From Isoetes taiwanensis (lineage: Eukaryota > Streptophyta > Lycopodiopsida > Isoetales > Isoetaceae), in assembly GCA_021234155.1 (NCBI GenBank), contig JAJEKV010000092.1, forward strand, positions 3,668,561 through 3,732,560: a stretch of DNA of 64,000 nt, read 5' to 3'. Positions 21,972 through 34,707 of the stretch are shown here, piece after piece. The notes below the pieces were generated by a model, which was not told the DNA's origin, ran no database searches, and was given only the letters and a program-made list of their open reading frames with translations. Made by a program: the position numbers and the translations under genes. Numbering within the stretch: position 1 is the stretch's first letter; each line of letters opens with the position of its first letter.

Positions 21972-22295
21972 CTAAAAGCAGGTTGGGAGTGGTAAGCGGT
22001 CCTTGAGGCGGGGAGAGAGTTTCAAAATGGTTGCCAAGCTTAAAGGAATTTTGATCTTGGCTAGCTCCTCTTGGAGTTCTAAAGGCACATGAGAAAAAGG
22101 ATCTGCTGGTTCCACCGGTTTGGAGTGCGTGGTAGTGAAGCGGCAACTTCTTTGAGTAAGTCAACCTCTGCAAACAATATTGGGATACGTCAGAGGCGTG
22201 GAGGTTGAGATGTGGAAGGTGTATCTTGTCTTTGTTGAGCTCGGTGGTGGCATGAACATTTGCCAATGTGCGGCGGCCTTGGCTTTGCATGAGGT

Positions 22296-24068
22296 TCAAA
22301 ATGCTTTGGCGAACTTTTGGCATGACATGTGGCATGAGCTTCTCCAAGTCAGGTGCAAAGTGAACCTTTTTTCGTCCTCATGAGGAATGGTGTCAACCGC
22401 AAAAGGCGGGTTGCGTGCCATTGAATAATGGTCAAGGGGCGTGATGCCCACGGTGCGGCGTGAAACTAAACCAACCCAATTTGCTGTACCGGACTGGAGG
22501 ATTAAGTGCACGAAAAATTTCCTCTGTGCTTGTTGATCCGGTGAGGTTGATTTCTTCGGAGCTGGTTGATAGCGTGATTGCCGAGGCGCTCTTGGTGGCT
22601 TCTTAAACTGGCGGTCTCGGGCCTTGTTTGCCATTAGCAATCGAGTTGGTAAGCCGTGAGGCGGACCGATGTGGTCCCGATTTGTGCCGTGAAGTACACG
22701 AACTTGTGGAAGTTGAGGACACGCCGTGGTGGTATGACCCCATTCTTGACGGTGATAACACCGAAGCTTTAGAAGGATCAAAAGGAGCGTGGGTTGGGTC
22801 CCGTTGTTGCTCATTCTGGCGATAGAGTTAGTGGGTTGCACTGAAGTGGTGGTACATTGATAGTGCGATTGTTCTTTGAGGTGTGGTTTGCACTTGATAA
22901 ACCATTTTGTTATGAGCGGTGTGGGATGAGTGCGAGTGCACTCTTCCGTGGCATGATTGCACATGTTGCATCGCTTGCAATGAGGCGGGCCATTGGTGGA
23001 GTTGCACTCATTTGCCAAATGGCCTTGGTATTTGCAAATATGGCACCAGATCTGACTGCGCTGTGGATTAGCGTGTTGAGGCTGAACAGCCGTCTGTGGA
23101 ACCATGACAGGTGGAATGAACGGGAGCTCTTGAAGAGCCACGCCTCGGGAGGAAACATTGACTGAGTGATTGACAAGGTCGATAGCCTGCTCCAAAGTCT
23201 TGGGACGCGGTATTGATCATGAGTCGAATACATTGGAGGAAGTCCTTGGAGAAACCGGACCAAAATGCGGCTGCGTGTGGGGTACTCCTTGAGCTTACTT
23301 AGCAGAATGTGAAGTCGATCCGCAAAATCCCGGGCAGACTCCGTGGGCTCTTGTTGAAGTTCATTGAGTTGCTTGAGATGAAGTTGATCATCATCCGTGG
23401 TCCCATAATGAGACAGAAAAGCAGTTCGCATTTCTGACCAGTCTTGTTTCCAATGGCTTTTGTTGGACATGAGCCATTGATGAGGAGAGCCACGCAGGGT
23501 GGTGGAAAAGATGTGGAATTTCAGTTGAGGTTGCGCATGACCATTTAGGACAGCTAGAGCCTCAAATTCTTCCATGGGCCCGAGCACTTTGGTCTAAGGG
23601 TTTGCCTTTTCGTGTTGCCAAAGGTGGGATAAGTCGGGCCAGTCACAAAGGTAGATGTGAAAGTGCTTGGCTGGACAGGAACAGTATAGTGAGGATATTG
23701 AGGTGGATGTGGCATGGTGCCTGAAGGACCCTGATGAAGGGGTGACTGCGGTTGAGGAACCGTTCTTGGAGCATTGGTTTTGAGATCCGTGCAAGGTTGT
23801 AAGCGTGAAGGGCGATGGGGGAAATGTAGGGAAAGGATATTCTGGGTAGGCTTAAAAGAGACTTGTGGATATCCTTGCCCACCCCGGGAGATGATGGTTG
23901 TGAAGGAAGAGGCATTATGGCCCGAAGAATGATGGATGTAGGCATGTTAGGGTGTATGAAAGTACGATTGAGAAGGTTGAGCCTGATAGGGCTCCGATAG
24001 TGATGAGGTGACCAGGTTGTGAGCAATGTTTGCACGCTTGGGGCGGGAACTGGGACGGAGACAGACAC
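22296..24068 (-). pseudogene. gag with zinc knuckles, nested element
   Basis: The capsid part is in 23587-23190: FHIFSTTLRGSPHQWLMSNK, then DWSEMRTAFLSHYG, then LNELQQEPTESARDFADRLH, the typical retrotrans_gag core. Nucleocapsid follows in 23195-22296 with CHICKYQGHLANEC (C-x2-C-x4-H-x4-C), a Cys-rich repeat after it and a third knuckle-like CYHRQEWGHTTTACP. The N-terminal proline-rich part is at 24068-23643. Three frames are needed to read it through. Confidence 0.8.
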
Positions 24069-24265
24069 GAGGGGTTGGTGGCGGACCGAGCCTAGACCAA
24101 GATGGCCTCCCCTATGTCATAAGCAGATCCATACATGTCGCGAGCAGTTCCCGACGATGGTGCTCCAAGCAGAGGCCGTTCGAGAAAGGAGTTCTTCCGG
24201 CGTGAAATTTCGGACGGACATGGGACGGAAGAAAGTAGGATGGAATCGCACCCCCAGCGGCGGCA

Positions 24266-24838
24266 TGTGCTTGGGGTGCGGGTTCGGGAACTCTGGAAGA
24301 CAGACCCTGCGTGAGGACCCGTGGATCTAACGGGAGAGTCAGGGGGACTATGTCACTTGGATTTGCAAGAAGAGAAGAAGAAAAGAAAAAAGAACAAATG
24401 AGAGGAAAATGATAAGCTTCCTTGATATCAATGATGAACATACATGAGCTCTCTTAATAGAGAGAAGAACCTGAAAGGAGACAAGACTCAAAACTCATCT
24501 AGAACTCATGTGCGAGCTCTAGTCATATACATAGTACAATGGCCTTGGGCCCAATATAGACACTCGTGATCTCGGTGCCGACTCTGGAAGGAGGCCTGAT
24601 TTGCGAGGAATGTAATGGTGGTGCCTCTTGAAGTGCCTAGAATCATCTTGCCGACGCGGTGGCGTGTGGCGCCGTCACTTGTCCGGCGGCGCCTCTTGAT
24701 AGGCTTTCTTTGCGTGGTCTGGCTGCTTGGTCTTCTGGCGAGCCTTTGATGGCTGACCCGGTGGCGAGGATCCTTGAGCTTGACCTGGTCTGTCAGCGTA
24801 TGCATGAATAGTCTGCCGGGGAGGCATTGGGACTAACA
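24266..24838 (-). repeat. 5' LTR of the nested element
   Basis: Counterpart of 13795-14379, starting TGTGC on + and ending ACTAACA. Just outside it, 24246-24265 reads on the minus strand as TGCCGCCGCTGGGGGTGCGA, possibly a damaged primer-binding site of the TGGCGCC type. Confidence 0.8.
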
Positions 24839-25190
24839 ACCATATCCTAATCTCTGGCAATTCCCTTGAGGAGCATTGTCGGCATCTCGAGGAAAGTGTT
24901 GGAGAAGTTGAGACGTCATGGTTGTATGGGAAGCTCTCTAAAGTGCCACTTTGCAACAGGCCGAAAGTGGAGTACTTGGGGCATGTAGTAACATCCGAGG
25001 GAATCTCCACAGCATCCATCTAAGATTGAGGCAATAGTTGATTGGCCAGCTCAAGGAATGTGGCAGAAGTAAGAAGCTTTTCGGGTTGGCGGGATATTAC
25101 GAGAAAGTTCGTCAAGGACTTTTGAAGGGGTCCCCCTTGTCGGACCTCACTAAGGCCAAGAAGATTAAGGATTGGACTAGCCATTGGTTA
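24839..25190 (+). pseudogene. reverse transcriptase, C-terminal half (outer element)
   Basis: Resumes exactly where 13794 stopped: the next residues read ILISGNSLEEHCRHLE and, after a slip, KVEYLGHVVTSEGIS, the typical end of gypsy RT. Frame breaks follow, for example near 24990 and 25020. Confidence 0.75.
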
Positions 25191-25672
25191 GAAAGTCCAA
25201 GCTTCTTTTGAGAAGCTTAAAGAGGCCCTAACGACAGCACCAGTGCTTGTTCTCCCGGATCCGAGTAAAGATAAGTTGGTAGCAACAGATGCAAGCAAGA
25301 TAGCAACAGGGGCAGTCTTGATGCAAGAAGGAAGGGTAGTCGCCTACGACTCGAAGAAGATGAACGACGCCTTTGCAGCAACGCTACCCAACCCATGATC
25401 AGGAGCTGCTAGCCATTGTCGGGGCATTGAGGATATGGAGGCATTATCTCTTTGGGAAGGAAGTTTGGTTGGATACCAATCACGAGCCTTCAGTATCTCT
25501 TCACCCAGCCACTCCTCAACTTAAGACAAAGGAGGTGGATGGAATTCCTTGAGGAGTATGATTTTGATATTATATATAAGCCTGGTAAGCTTAATGTTGT
25601 AGCAGATGCCCTCTCCAGGAGACCATTTGAGACAAGGACGATTGTAACGCGATTTCCACTCTTTCGAAAGTG
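25190..25672 (+). pseudogene. RNase H of the outer element
   Basis: FEKLKEALTTAPVLVLPDPS, then LVATDASKIATGAVLMQEGR with the catalytic Asp, [11 protein letters not shown], and finally [20 protein letters not shown] define the gypsy RNase H and connection domain. Frame slips occur near 25380-25500. It runs straight into the integrase ORF at 25670. Confidence 0.8.
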
Positions 25673-27175
25673 AGTTTGGCAAGAAGATTGAGGAGTCCCC
25701 GCCAAACGGATGTGGACTTCAAGGAGGTATGGGAAAGCCTTTCCAAGGAAGCCAGAACAGATAAGGAGCGGGAAGCCTTCAAGCATTATAAGAAGGAAGG
25801 CAACCTGTTGTATCACAAGCATAAGTTGTGTGTGCCCGAATCATCAGGGGTAAGGAAGCTAATTCTTCATGACACACATAACAGCCCAATAGCAGGGCAT
25901 GCTGGCTTCATGAAGACCTATTTCAAGATTCGAAGTAGCTACTTCTGGCCAGGAATGAAGAGGCAGATAGCTGCATATATTCGGGATTGCCAGTTATGTC
26001 AGCAGACCAAAGCGGAGCAACTTCGGATTCCAGGTGCTCTTGAGCCATTGGGGGTGCCAAATGCAAAGTGGGAGGTCATAAGCATGGATTTCATCACAGG
26101 TCTCCCTAGAACTCTTCGAGGCAAGGATGCATTGATGGTTGTCGTAGATAAGCTATCTAAGATGGCACATTTTGTGCCTTGCAAGACTACTGACACCGCA
26201 CTAGATACTGCCAAGTTATTTGTAAGGGAGATTTTCAGACTCCATGGCATGCCTCGGGAGATAATATCTGATAGGGATTCCAAGTTTATGAGTGCCTTCT
26301 GGCAGGACCTCTTCAGCACCATTCAGACGAAGCTCTCCATGAGCACGGCATATCATCCCCAAACAGATGGCCAGACGGAGAGGACGAATCGGATCATTGA
26401 AGACATGCTTCGGAACTATGTGTGGAACAAGCAGTCCAAGTGGGATGAGTACATCCACTTGGTGGAATTCGCCTACAACAGTGCCAAGCAGGAGTCATCT
26501 CAGATGTCTCCTTTCATGGTAAATTACGGGTACCAGTGCTTAACCCCGGATACCTGGCACAATCCTGTGTCCAAGGTAGAAGTATCCCAGCAGATGTTAG
26601 GGGATATGCAGCAGCTAGTGGAAGAAGTAAGGGGTTATTTATTGGCAGCAAGAAGTCGGCAGAAGAGTGTAGCCGACAAGCACAGGACCGTAAGAGAATT
26701 CAAGGTAGGCGATAGCGTCTGGTTGAAGATAAAGGTGAAGCAAGCCAAGCTGCGGATTGGGAGCTGCAAGAAGCTTGCCCCTAGGTGGGCTGGTCCGTTC
26801 AAGATTTTGGAGAGAGTGGGCTCTCAAGCCTACAAGTTGGATCTTCCAGCCCATCTCAAGGTTCACAAGGTCTTCCACGTAAGTTTATTAAAAAGGCACA
26901 ATCCTAACCCTGAGGAGGTTTTGGATACTCCAACCTTGTTGGAAATGACGGAGGAGCAAGTAGAAATAGTGCCTGAATTGCTTCTTGATAAGTCATTCAA
27001 GAAGACTAGGAGGTCTCAGTTCCTCCAGTATTTGGTTAAGTGGAAGCACTTACCCGTGGAAGATGCGACATGGGTATTGAAGCAAGACTTGGAGAAGCAA
27101 TACCCAGAGTTTATGAAGGAGTTTGATGGGCGAGTCGTCTCCGACTTGGTCGACCCCGACTTGCCAGGTGGTTAG
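25670..27175 (+). CDS. integrase with C-terminal chromodomain (outer element)
   Basis: An open 501-codon frame, the 3' part of the pol polyprotein; its ATG is probably not a real start. Residues about 65-110 carry the HHCC zinc finger ([14 protein letters not shown] ... CQLCQQTK). The D,D35E core is seen at [23 protein letters not shown] and [20 protein letters not shown]. The GPY/F-like module reads [20 protein letters not shown] and [10 protein letters not shown]. The chromodomain lies at about 440-480 ([18 protein letters not shown], then LEKQYPEF). Chromodomains of this group bind or target methylated H3 chromatin. The open frame contrasts with the broken gag/RT. Confidence 0.93.
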   Translation: MSLARRLRSPRQTDVDFKEVWESLSKEARTDKEREAFKHYKKEGNLLYHKHKLCVPESSGVRKLILHDTHNSPIAGHAGFMKTYFKIRSSYFWPGMKRQIAAYIRDCQLCQQTKAEQLRIPGALEPLGVPNAKWEVISMDFITGLPRTLRGKDALMVVVDKLSKMAHFVPCKTTDTALDTAKLFVREIFRLHGMPREIISDRDSKFMSAFWQDLFSTIQTKLSMSTAYHPQTDGQTERTNRIIEDMLRNYVWNKQSKWDEYIHLVEFAYNSAKQESSQMSPFMVNYGYQCLTPDTWHNPVSKVEVSQQMLGDMQQLVEEVRGYLLAARSRQKSVADKHRTVREFKVGDSVWLKIKVKQAKLRIGSCKKLAPRWAGPFKILERVGSQAYKLDLPAHLKVHKVFHVSLLKRHNPNPEEVLDTPTLLEMTEEQVEIVPELLLDKSFKKTRRSQFLQYLVKWKHLPVEDATWVLKQDLEKQYPEFMKEFDGRVVSDLVDPDLPGG

Positions 27176-28021
27176 CTAGTATGTTGTTAGTTAGCCTTAA
27201 GCCTGGCGCATGCATTCTAGTTACTAGGGTGCATGTGCCAGAACCTTGGATCGTGTGGGCGATGATGGGATACACCTTTAGGGCATTCTCTAGGCCACAC
27301 GCACCAAGAGGTGCGCATGACCATTAGGGTCATGTGAGTGAGGAATGAGGCATGGTGGGCGATGATGGGACATCGATCGGATGATCTCTATGCCACGATG
27401 CGGGGTACGCACACCTGGCCGTAGGAGGGTCATGGTGAAGGTTAAAGTGATCATGCGCGATGATGGGATCGTGAGACGTTCCCTAGCTTCAAACCCGTGG
27501 GGCATGATGCACTAGGGGTACTCGGCACCGGGTAACCGAGTACAAGGTAGCACTCGATCATGGGCGATGATGGGAGCATCTTAAATGATCCTTAAGCTCA
27601 AATCCGAAAGGGCCATGATCTTGGGCAAGGTAGTAGGACAACCTTGAGTCAGTAGTTCGGCTCAAGGAGGTAAGGGGGGTGGTCCCCTAAAACCACAAAT
27701 TATTAACTAAACTAACGTAATGTGCTCCTTTTGCAGGCAAGTAGAAGGTGGACTTCAACGAGGGCGCATTACGAGAAGATGGGGGAGCCATAATTTAGAT
27801 TATGAACCCTAATAACTCTTACAATAATGTTTTGAATTATCGTAAGAAATAACCGTGTTAAGGCTATATAATTTTGTATAAGTACAAATATAGCCTAAAT
27901 TTTTGACTTGAACTAATAAAACTTGATTGCTAAACTAAACTAAAGGTTATGACTTGTTGTTGCTTGTGCAGGCATAAGGTAGGTTCGTCACCTTAGCGCA
28001 ATGCTGAGGACAGCATTGTCC
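27176..28021 (+). repeat. 3' untranslated region with ~100-bp tandem repeats
   Basis: GGGCGATGATGGGA (third copy GCGCGATGATGGGA) occurs at 27257, 27357, 27455 and 27562, about 100 bp apart, in a diverged tandem array that also repeats ATG-rich and CACGC/CATG-containing parts. No ORF is supported. The rest, to the PPT, is A/T-rich non-coding sequence. Confidence 0.8.
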
Positions 28022-28035
28022 TAAGGGGGGGAGAA
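28022..28035 (+). other. polypurine tract of the outer element
   Basis: TAAGGGGGGGAGAA lies directly before TGTGACGG of the 3' LTR. Confidence 0.85.
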
Positions 28036-29682
28036 TGTGACGGTCCAGGGGAATATACGCCATAAATACGTATATTCCTGGATCCGTCACCATACAAGTC
28101 TATCTTCATAGCCTTGTATACCATAGATTGTGGCACTAGGGGGGCATGGCTAAGTTATTCTCATAACTTAGCCAACCATAGGTTAAGCCATTATCCACGT
28201 GGCCTTAACCTATTGGGGCACCGCCACACAGGACTCTCCCGATTAGTGCCACGTGGCATCCTAGGTGGACCTAACTTATATAGGCTTAAACCCTAACCCT
28301 AGACCTCTTTCCAGCCCTAGCACCCAGAGACTCACCTACTCGTTCGAAACCCCGTTTCGAACATCGTTTGTTGTGGCATAGACTGGTGCAGCAGCCCCAG
28401 CAGGGTAGACTCGTTCTTGGAGTAGGAGCGGCATCTCGTGAGTCGGAGACCATGGAGGCACACGGATCTGGAGGGAGAGCTTCAGGAGCAGGTATGTAGG
28501 ATAGTGGTTGTGATAGCTCATCTGGAAATTAGCATTCCAGATATGCTAGTATTTTGTATCTAGAGTAGAGCCATCCTAGAACCCATATTCAACATCTTGA
28601 ACCCTAATCAAGGAACCCTAACTATTAGCTAGATTTGTATGATTAGGTTAAGATGTTCTTCTTATGATTATTCTCATGATGTGATGAGTATGGATGTTGG
28701 TTGATCTTGTTTGCTCCTCTTGTATTGGGAAGGGGGGTAGAGACCTAGAGCCATATGTAGTATGCTCCTAGAGTAGATCCCTTAGTTCCTATTAGTTGCG
28801 GCCTGTGCATAGGAGCCCACCAGGCTATTGAGGCTATGATATGACTCCGCACCATATAACGGGGCTAGAGGGAAAGTGGAGGGAGGATCCCTGCCGAGTG
28901 GGGGCTTCGGGGGATCCCATAGTGGGCTAGGCTTATGGTCGGTCACTTCGTGTGGGCCGAGCATGGGTCCGACACCTCCTGGGGCAATGGTGTTGCCCTG
29001 CCTCTCGAGAGCTGCAAGTGTTGGCTTGGCTCTCGTTTTGGGGGGTTCAGTCGGGTACGAATCGTGTGTCGCCACGATTCTCTAGCCGCCCACGGCACCT
29101 CTAGATCCTGGGAAGGGGAGATGCAACCCTTCCTGCCTCATCGGACCAGGGAGATGCAACCTGGAGTAGTCCCGATGGGTGATGCCATGGGATTGCGTGT
29201 CCGGAAGGCTAGAGTCCTGTCAGAGCCTGATCTAGCCCATTTGCAAAGTATGCACAGGAGGGGCGGATGGAGTGGTCAACCCTAGCCATTGTTCTATGCC
29301 AGCCCTCGCCATTGCCATGACTCGGTCTGCTCTATCTTGAGGCCTAGCCTGGCCGGGTCATCCTCCCACGAAGTCCGGAGCCGGGTAGGAGCTCTCATGT
29401 TTTATGGTTCGTGATTATCATCTTTGCCTTGGTTTATGAGTGATGCACTACCCTTCGAGGTAGTATTTGTATATGTTGATGCTAGTTCTGACGTGTTATC
29501 GCTTCCGCTGTTATAGGAGCCCATAGGGGAAGGGCGCGCAAGACACCTTCGTGTTCCCTTCCCGCACTAAGAGTCACCTCAGAGTGCGGGGTAGACGAAG
29601 GGCCCATGCGGTTGCTGAGCCGGATGGGGATTTCTCTGCGAAAGTAACGGCGGGCTACCGTGACGTTTAGCGAGGCGCCACA
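28036..29682 (+). repeat. 3' LTR of the outer gypsy element
   Basis: 1647 bp, TGTGACGG...GCGCCACA, the direct repeat of 5447-7079, followed by the GTTCT target duplication. It has the same 5'-end hairpin. Differences from the 5' LTR cluster where C and G are dense. Confidence 0.93.
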
Positions 29683-29687
29683 GTTCT

Positions 29688-30804
29688 AGAGGCCGAAAAC
29701 TCTTCGCACAGTCCTTTTCGTATAAAATAACAAGGTTCCAAAAAAAATGGAAATTTCATGTGGCCCACTTTAATTAAATGTGACTTCTAGATATTATATC
29801 TATGATTCGTACGCTAATTATTGAGCAGGAAAAGTGCAGCCATTTTTAAATTGAGCATATTACCTTTCCGGAAGTTTTGGAGTACAAGATATGTCTAGAA
29901 TCTTGAAGCAGTTCTTTGACAGTCTGAGGGAAAGAAACTAACTTAGATTGCAGTGAAAGACAGAAAGAAACTAACTTAGAATGCAACAACAGAAGAATAA
30001 CAAAAAAGTAAGTTATCAATAGTAATATTATGAAGATGAAAAAACAAATAAAAACTTACAGGAACAGTTTATAAGAGAACAAATCGTTTTATTCAGTGCG
30101 CTAATGATTTGTTGAAGGAAAAATGCTCTAAATCAGCCTCATTTTCTCTGATCCGTTAGGTGCCAGAGATGTATTTGTGTATTAAGCCTTCCAATTCACT
30201 CGAAACTTCCCAATAGAACAAAAAATTGGAAAAAATGAAGCCTCTCATATATCCGGAAATGTCAAATCATTAGTGGTTGTAGAAGAGCTAGCATTTCTAT
30301 TTTTGAACGTAGCTGTCACTTTAGTACCGCCATATGTGAATTTCAAATGGAAAATTCGAAATAATTTGAAGGTACAGATTCAGAAGATCACTTGCCAAAT
30401 TTAAAAGTTGCGATCTAATGTAACCGCAAAAAAGAAAAAAATGAAATATGTCGCTAGAAATTAATGCGCCAACATTAAATTCCCCAATTCCCCATTTGTA
30501 CTTTATTATTCCATCCACAAACTTTATGAGAATAGTGCATAACCTTGCAATCAAGAGAATAAACAGCCACAATTTTTGAATGCGACAGAAAAGACCATAG
30601 AAGATCTTGATGGGATTACAATAGCAATTCCAAATTAACCGTTCTGTTCGAAATTGGATGAACACAGATGCAGTGGATATCCATAGGTCATGACCGGCAA
30701 GGCGTAAGAAAACACAGAAGAAGTGGATGGAATACAAAGTGCCAGGGCTATTGCTCTATAGGAACTTTCAAACATTGATGCAAGAAATTTGGCAAAATAA
30801 TTTG
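29688..30804. other. gene-free interval
   Basis: Continuation of the DNA that flanked the gypsy target site. No supported ORF. It contains a short direct repeat (GAAAGAAACTAACTTAGA at about 29932 and 29965). Its right end leads into the relic coding sequence interrupted by the LINE. Confidence 0.5.
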
Positions 30805-30820
30805 TTGTTGCTGAAGAGAT
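30805..30820. other. LINE target-site duplication, left copy
   Basis: TTGTTGCTGAAGAGAT abuts the oligo(T) at 30821 and is repeated exactly at 36540-36555. Confidence 0.93.
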
Positions 30821-30954
30821 TTTTTTTTTTTTGAAGGATCAGAGATATATTAATTGGTACTCATCAGTTACATACGTGTGCCAAGTGATATCATACACCT
30901 ACACAACGTGTTTGTTTATGTAGGGATAACCACTTAGCTGTGGATTTGGAACTT

Positions 30955-33900
30955 TTACAGGAACGATAAAAGAGAGTCGTGGACTTGAGAAGCCCACTCC
31001 TCTTCTTCAAATGCTGTAAGATATTGGCGGATCTTCTGCTTTAAAGATGGCCCTAGACTATTGGAATGAATATATTCTTGGGAGAACACTAATTTTCTCC
31101 GCCTCTTCCATATTAGCCAAAGGAGCCATCCTTTACATAAATTCAGAGCAACTTTCTTTTCAGTTGGCCAAGATGAAGGATACATGCCTAACAAAAGCTC
31201 TTTGTCTGATAAAGAGGCCCCGAACGCTGCCTTCACTTGTTCCCATACTGGACGGAGTTCCGCGCAATGCATGAAACAATGTTCAATTGTCTCTGCTTCC
31301 AGGCCACACAATGGGCAACTCGGTGAGACATCACAGTTGAACTTATTTACTAATATGTTGACCCTGATTGCTCTATGAAAGATTTGCCATAGTAATGTGG
31401 ATACCTTTGGTGGAAAGTGGCTCTTCCAGACCCATTTCCATATTTTACTGAGTTGGTCATCTTTTGCTGTTATCTCCCATTGGGAAGGAAGACTCGTCAC
31501 TTCATTCACATGCAGAATCCTGTATGCCTTTGATACAAAATGTTTTTTATCAAGATTTTCACGAGGTAGGCAAAAAGCACCAACCTGTGGAGAAGCATAG
31601 GTTGGAACATTGGCCAATACCATTTCCCAAACTCGTTTGTCCCGTGATTTCACTTTAAACTCGCTTTGAAATGACTCCCAAGAGCGCTGCACACCATCTT
31701 GGTACCAATCTCCGACGCAAGAGATACCTGCCACAATCCATCTGTTTTGTGTTCTTCTATCTACCACCAAAAAAAGTGGCACGCGGCCTCTGTTAATTTC
31801 CACTTGCAGCCACCACACCGGCATAGATACTGAGGTACAATTTTTGATGTCCAAGTGCCATAGAACTTTAACTGTCTCCCAAGCTTTAAGTAATCCTTTA
31901 AGAAACGGCGAAGCTCCTGCATAAGGCCTCAATTTATAAAACAGGGCCCATGGTAAATTTGCTTTATGGGATGGTTTTCCGCACGGTATACAGTGAGTTA
32001 GTGATTGTTTCAGGAGTTCAAGGCCCGGAGACTTCGAATCCTGCTGAAGGATTTCCTACATGAATTTGCATACTAAGATCTTGCTGTGCAACTTAAAGTC
32101 AAGCATTCCTAGTCCTCCATGTGATTTAGATCTTAGACATTTCCTCCAAGCTACTTTGATATTTGCCCCTTCCTCATTTCCACCCCAAACAAAATTTCGC
32201 ACCATTTTTGATAGCTCTGCTAGCTTTGATTCAGGAGCCAACAACACTGATGCAGCATAAATATGGGTACTGCTTAGCATTGACTTTGCTACGACAATTC
32301 TTCCCGCCATGGAGAGCTTACTAACTTTCCACCATCTCAAATGTTTGTCTAAACTGAGCAGGATCTCATCCCAAATATTCGAGGATGAGATGCACACCCC
32401 GATTGGAACACCCAACAACATCGAAGAGGACCCAACAGGTACAGTGGTCCAAGGAAAAGCAGCAACATGAGCCGGGAGAGGCTCATCTAGTGGCCAAATG
32501 GCTGCACACTTGTTCCAGTTAAGAAAACAACCTGATGCTATAGAGAAGGAATCCAGCAACTGTTTCGCATTCAAGAGATTTATTTCAAGGGCTTCTAAGA
32601 ACAAGAAAGTATCATCGGCATATTGGTTACAGATTTGTTGTGAGCCATCCGCCATCTGCAACCCTGTTATAACCCTATCTTCCACTGCTGCCAACAGTAC
32701 TTGAGATAACCCTTCTGCGATAATATCAAAAAGAAAAGGCGCCAAGGGGCAACCTTGTCTAATGCCCCTACTCACTTCAAAGATAGGGGAAGTCTCCCCG
32801 AAAAGTAACACAGAAGCACGCGATGATTTCAGTAATTTTGCCACAATGTTAGCAAATTCCTCTCCACAGCCAAAAGCAAGCAACATCTTTTCCAAAAAGG
32901 ACCAGCTCACACTGTCATATGCCTTTTTAAAGTCGAGCTTTAGATAGAGCACCTTCTGATGTGTCTTTCTTGCCCAATGCATGCCTTCAAAAGCTGCTGC
33001 AATATTGCTGAAAATACTTCTTCCTGACTGGACTTTGGATATATGTTCCATCAAAATAGGCTTTATTTTTTCCGCATATCCTTTTGCAATGATTTTATAG
33101 AAGGTTGACAACAAGGTAATAGGCCTCCAGTCCCCTATGAATTTCGGATCCTTCACCTTCGGGATTAGGGTAATACATCCGGTATTTAGTTTGCTGTCCA
33201 GCTTATCTGCTTGTAGAAAGTCCTGATAAGCACTGTATACAAACTGTTGTATCCATTCCCAATATTCCTGGAAGAATTCTGCTGGGATGCCATCAATACC
33301 CGGACATTTGTTTTTAGCCAAAGAATAGACAGCCTCACGCATATCTTCGATGGAAAGCGGCTGTCCAAGTTGTTCCCTTTGCGATGCAGATACTTTAGGT
33401 ACAACCTTTGAAAGAATTAATTCTTCAAAACAACTTTGAAAATGTATATTCTTCTCTTTAAAGAAATCTTCAAAATGTTTGAAAACAATCTCTTTCACCT
33501 GCAGAGGATTCCGAATGATGGACCCGTCCTCCCTCTGTACTGAGGATAATGTAGCTGATTGTTTCCTCTGCCTTGCAACCCGAAAAAAGAAACCTGTACA
33601 TTTGTCACCTTCCTTGATCCACGTCAATCCTGCCTTAATTTTGACTTGTTGAATTTTGACCAGTTCTAGTCTCTTAATTTCCAGTAGAACTGCTTTTTCC
33701 CTTTCGCCTGAACTAGTGCCATTTCTTCTAAGTTCTGTCAATTCTGTATATAGTGATTCCAGCAAAGCATTTTCTTTAGCCACCTTGTCACGACCCCAAG
33801 CTTTAGCAAATTTTTTAATTGCTGCTAGAGACGCAATCATGGCTTCCATTCCTCGTTTATTTTTGCTAGCTGCAATCCAGATCTGCTTACACTGAGTTTT

Positions 33901-34707
33901 GAAGCCTTCATCTTTGAGAAACCTGGGGTTCAACTTGAAGACTGTTTTAAGCGGTTTAAAGGCATTAGCTCTAGAGGAGCATATTAACTGCGGATTATGA
34001 TCGGAAATGGAGTTCTCTAAGAGGTTATAACGATACAATGATATGTTCTTTTCTTGCATGGCCTGAGAGCTTATATAACATCTATCATGTCGCGCATATG
34101 CCCTGCCATCTCCAATCCAGCCATTACACCATGTAAATCCTGGATCACCTTGTATTTCAATGAATCCCAACTCATTGAGCATGCTCAGCCATTGCTCCCT
34201 TTCGAATCCATGTACAACATCAGCCCCGCTCCCGTATCTATCACTGCTATTTTCCACCATATTAAAGTCCCCGACCAAAATCCATAGTATGTCACGGTCA
34301 AAGTTTTTCAGCTTATTCTTTACACTGGCCCATAGGGATGACCTTTGTCTAGCTTGATTATGTGCATAAATATTTATCACACCCCATTTTTTACCATGAG
34401 CATACCATGTTACTATTGCGCACCTCCCAAAGTGATCAGTATATGTCGATAAAACTTTCAGTTGTTTTTTCCAAGCGATAAAGGTTCCTGCGCTAGAGCT
34501 GCCACTAGAAGATATGCCCACATACTCTTCCCCTAATATATTAAGTAAAATCCCTACTTCTTCTTGTTTACATTTATGTTCTTGTAGACAAACAACATCT
34601 GGACAAATTTTTTTCAATGCTAGGGAGAGTCTACTGCCTTTGGCCTCAGAAGATTTTATCCCCCTGATATTCCAGCTCAGAATTTTTTGCTCCATTAGAG
34701 AACACAT
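30955..34707 (-). pseudogene. LINE ORF2: endonuclease and reverse transcriptase, one nonsense codon
   Basis: About 1250 codons. The APE-type endonuclease is N-terminal: ILSWNIRGIKSSEAKGSR, VVCLQEHKC with the catalytic Glu, LVGDFNMVEN and SDHNPQLICS. The RT is central: PKFIGDWRPITLLSTFYKII, KAYDSVSWSFLEKML, SRGIRQGCPLAPFLF and QYADDTFLFLEA with the YADD catalytic box. The C-terminal zinc-binding zf-RVT domain reads FPPKVSTLLWQIFHRA and CPLCGLEAETIEHCFMHC. An in-frame TAG at 32058-32056 interrupts the frame, which stays open for another ~365 codons. ORF2 nicks target DNA and primes reverse transcription. Its ATG overlaps the ORF1 stop as TAATG. Confidence 0.92.

Larger units (their letters stand above)
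13795..24838 (-). mobile_element. nested Ty3/gypsy element
   Basis: An 11-kb LTR element in opposite orientation, inserted in the outer element's RT. Two ~580-bp LTRs bound it (13795-14379 and 24266-24838), both ending ACTAACA. On the minus strand, in order, come gag with zinc knuckles, protease, RT, RNase H and integrase. The PR-RT-RH-INT order defines Ty3/gypsy. Extra coding sequence lies between integrase and the 3' LTR. I see no chromodomain. Almost all frames are broken. I could not find matching 5-bp target duplications (TGACT versus ACCAT), perhaps because of base errors at the junctions. Confidence 0.85.
5447..29682 (+). mobile_element. Ty3/gypsy chromovirus carrying a histone H3-like ORF
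   Basis: A complete 24.2-kb insertion: 5' LTR, PBS, H3-like leader ORF, a second leader ORF, gag, start of RT, an 11-kb nested element, end of RT, RNase H, integrase with chromodomain, PPT and 3' LTR, flanked by GTTCT. Without the nested element it is about 13.2 kb. The chromodomain at the integrase C-terminus places it in the chromoviruses. AT-rich parts of the two LTRs are almost identical, suggesting a recent insertion. The gag and N-terminal pol parts are frameshifted while the integrase ORF is open. Confidence 0.93.
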
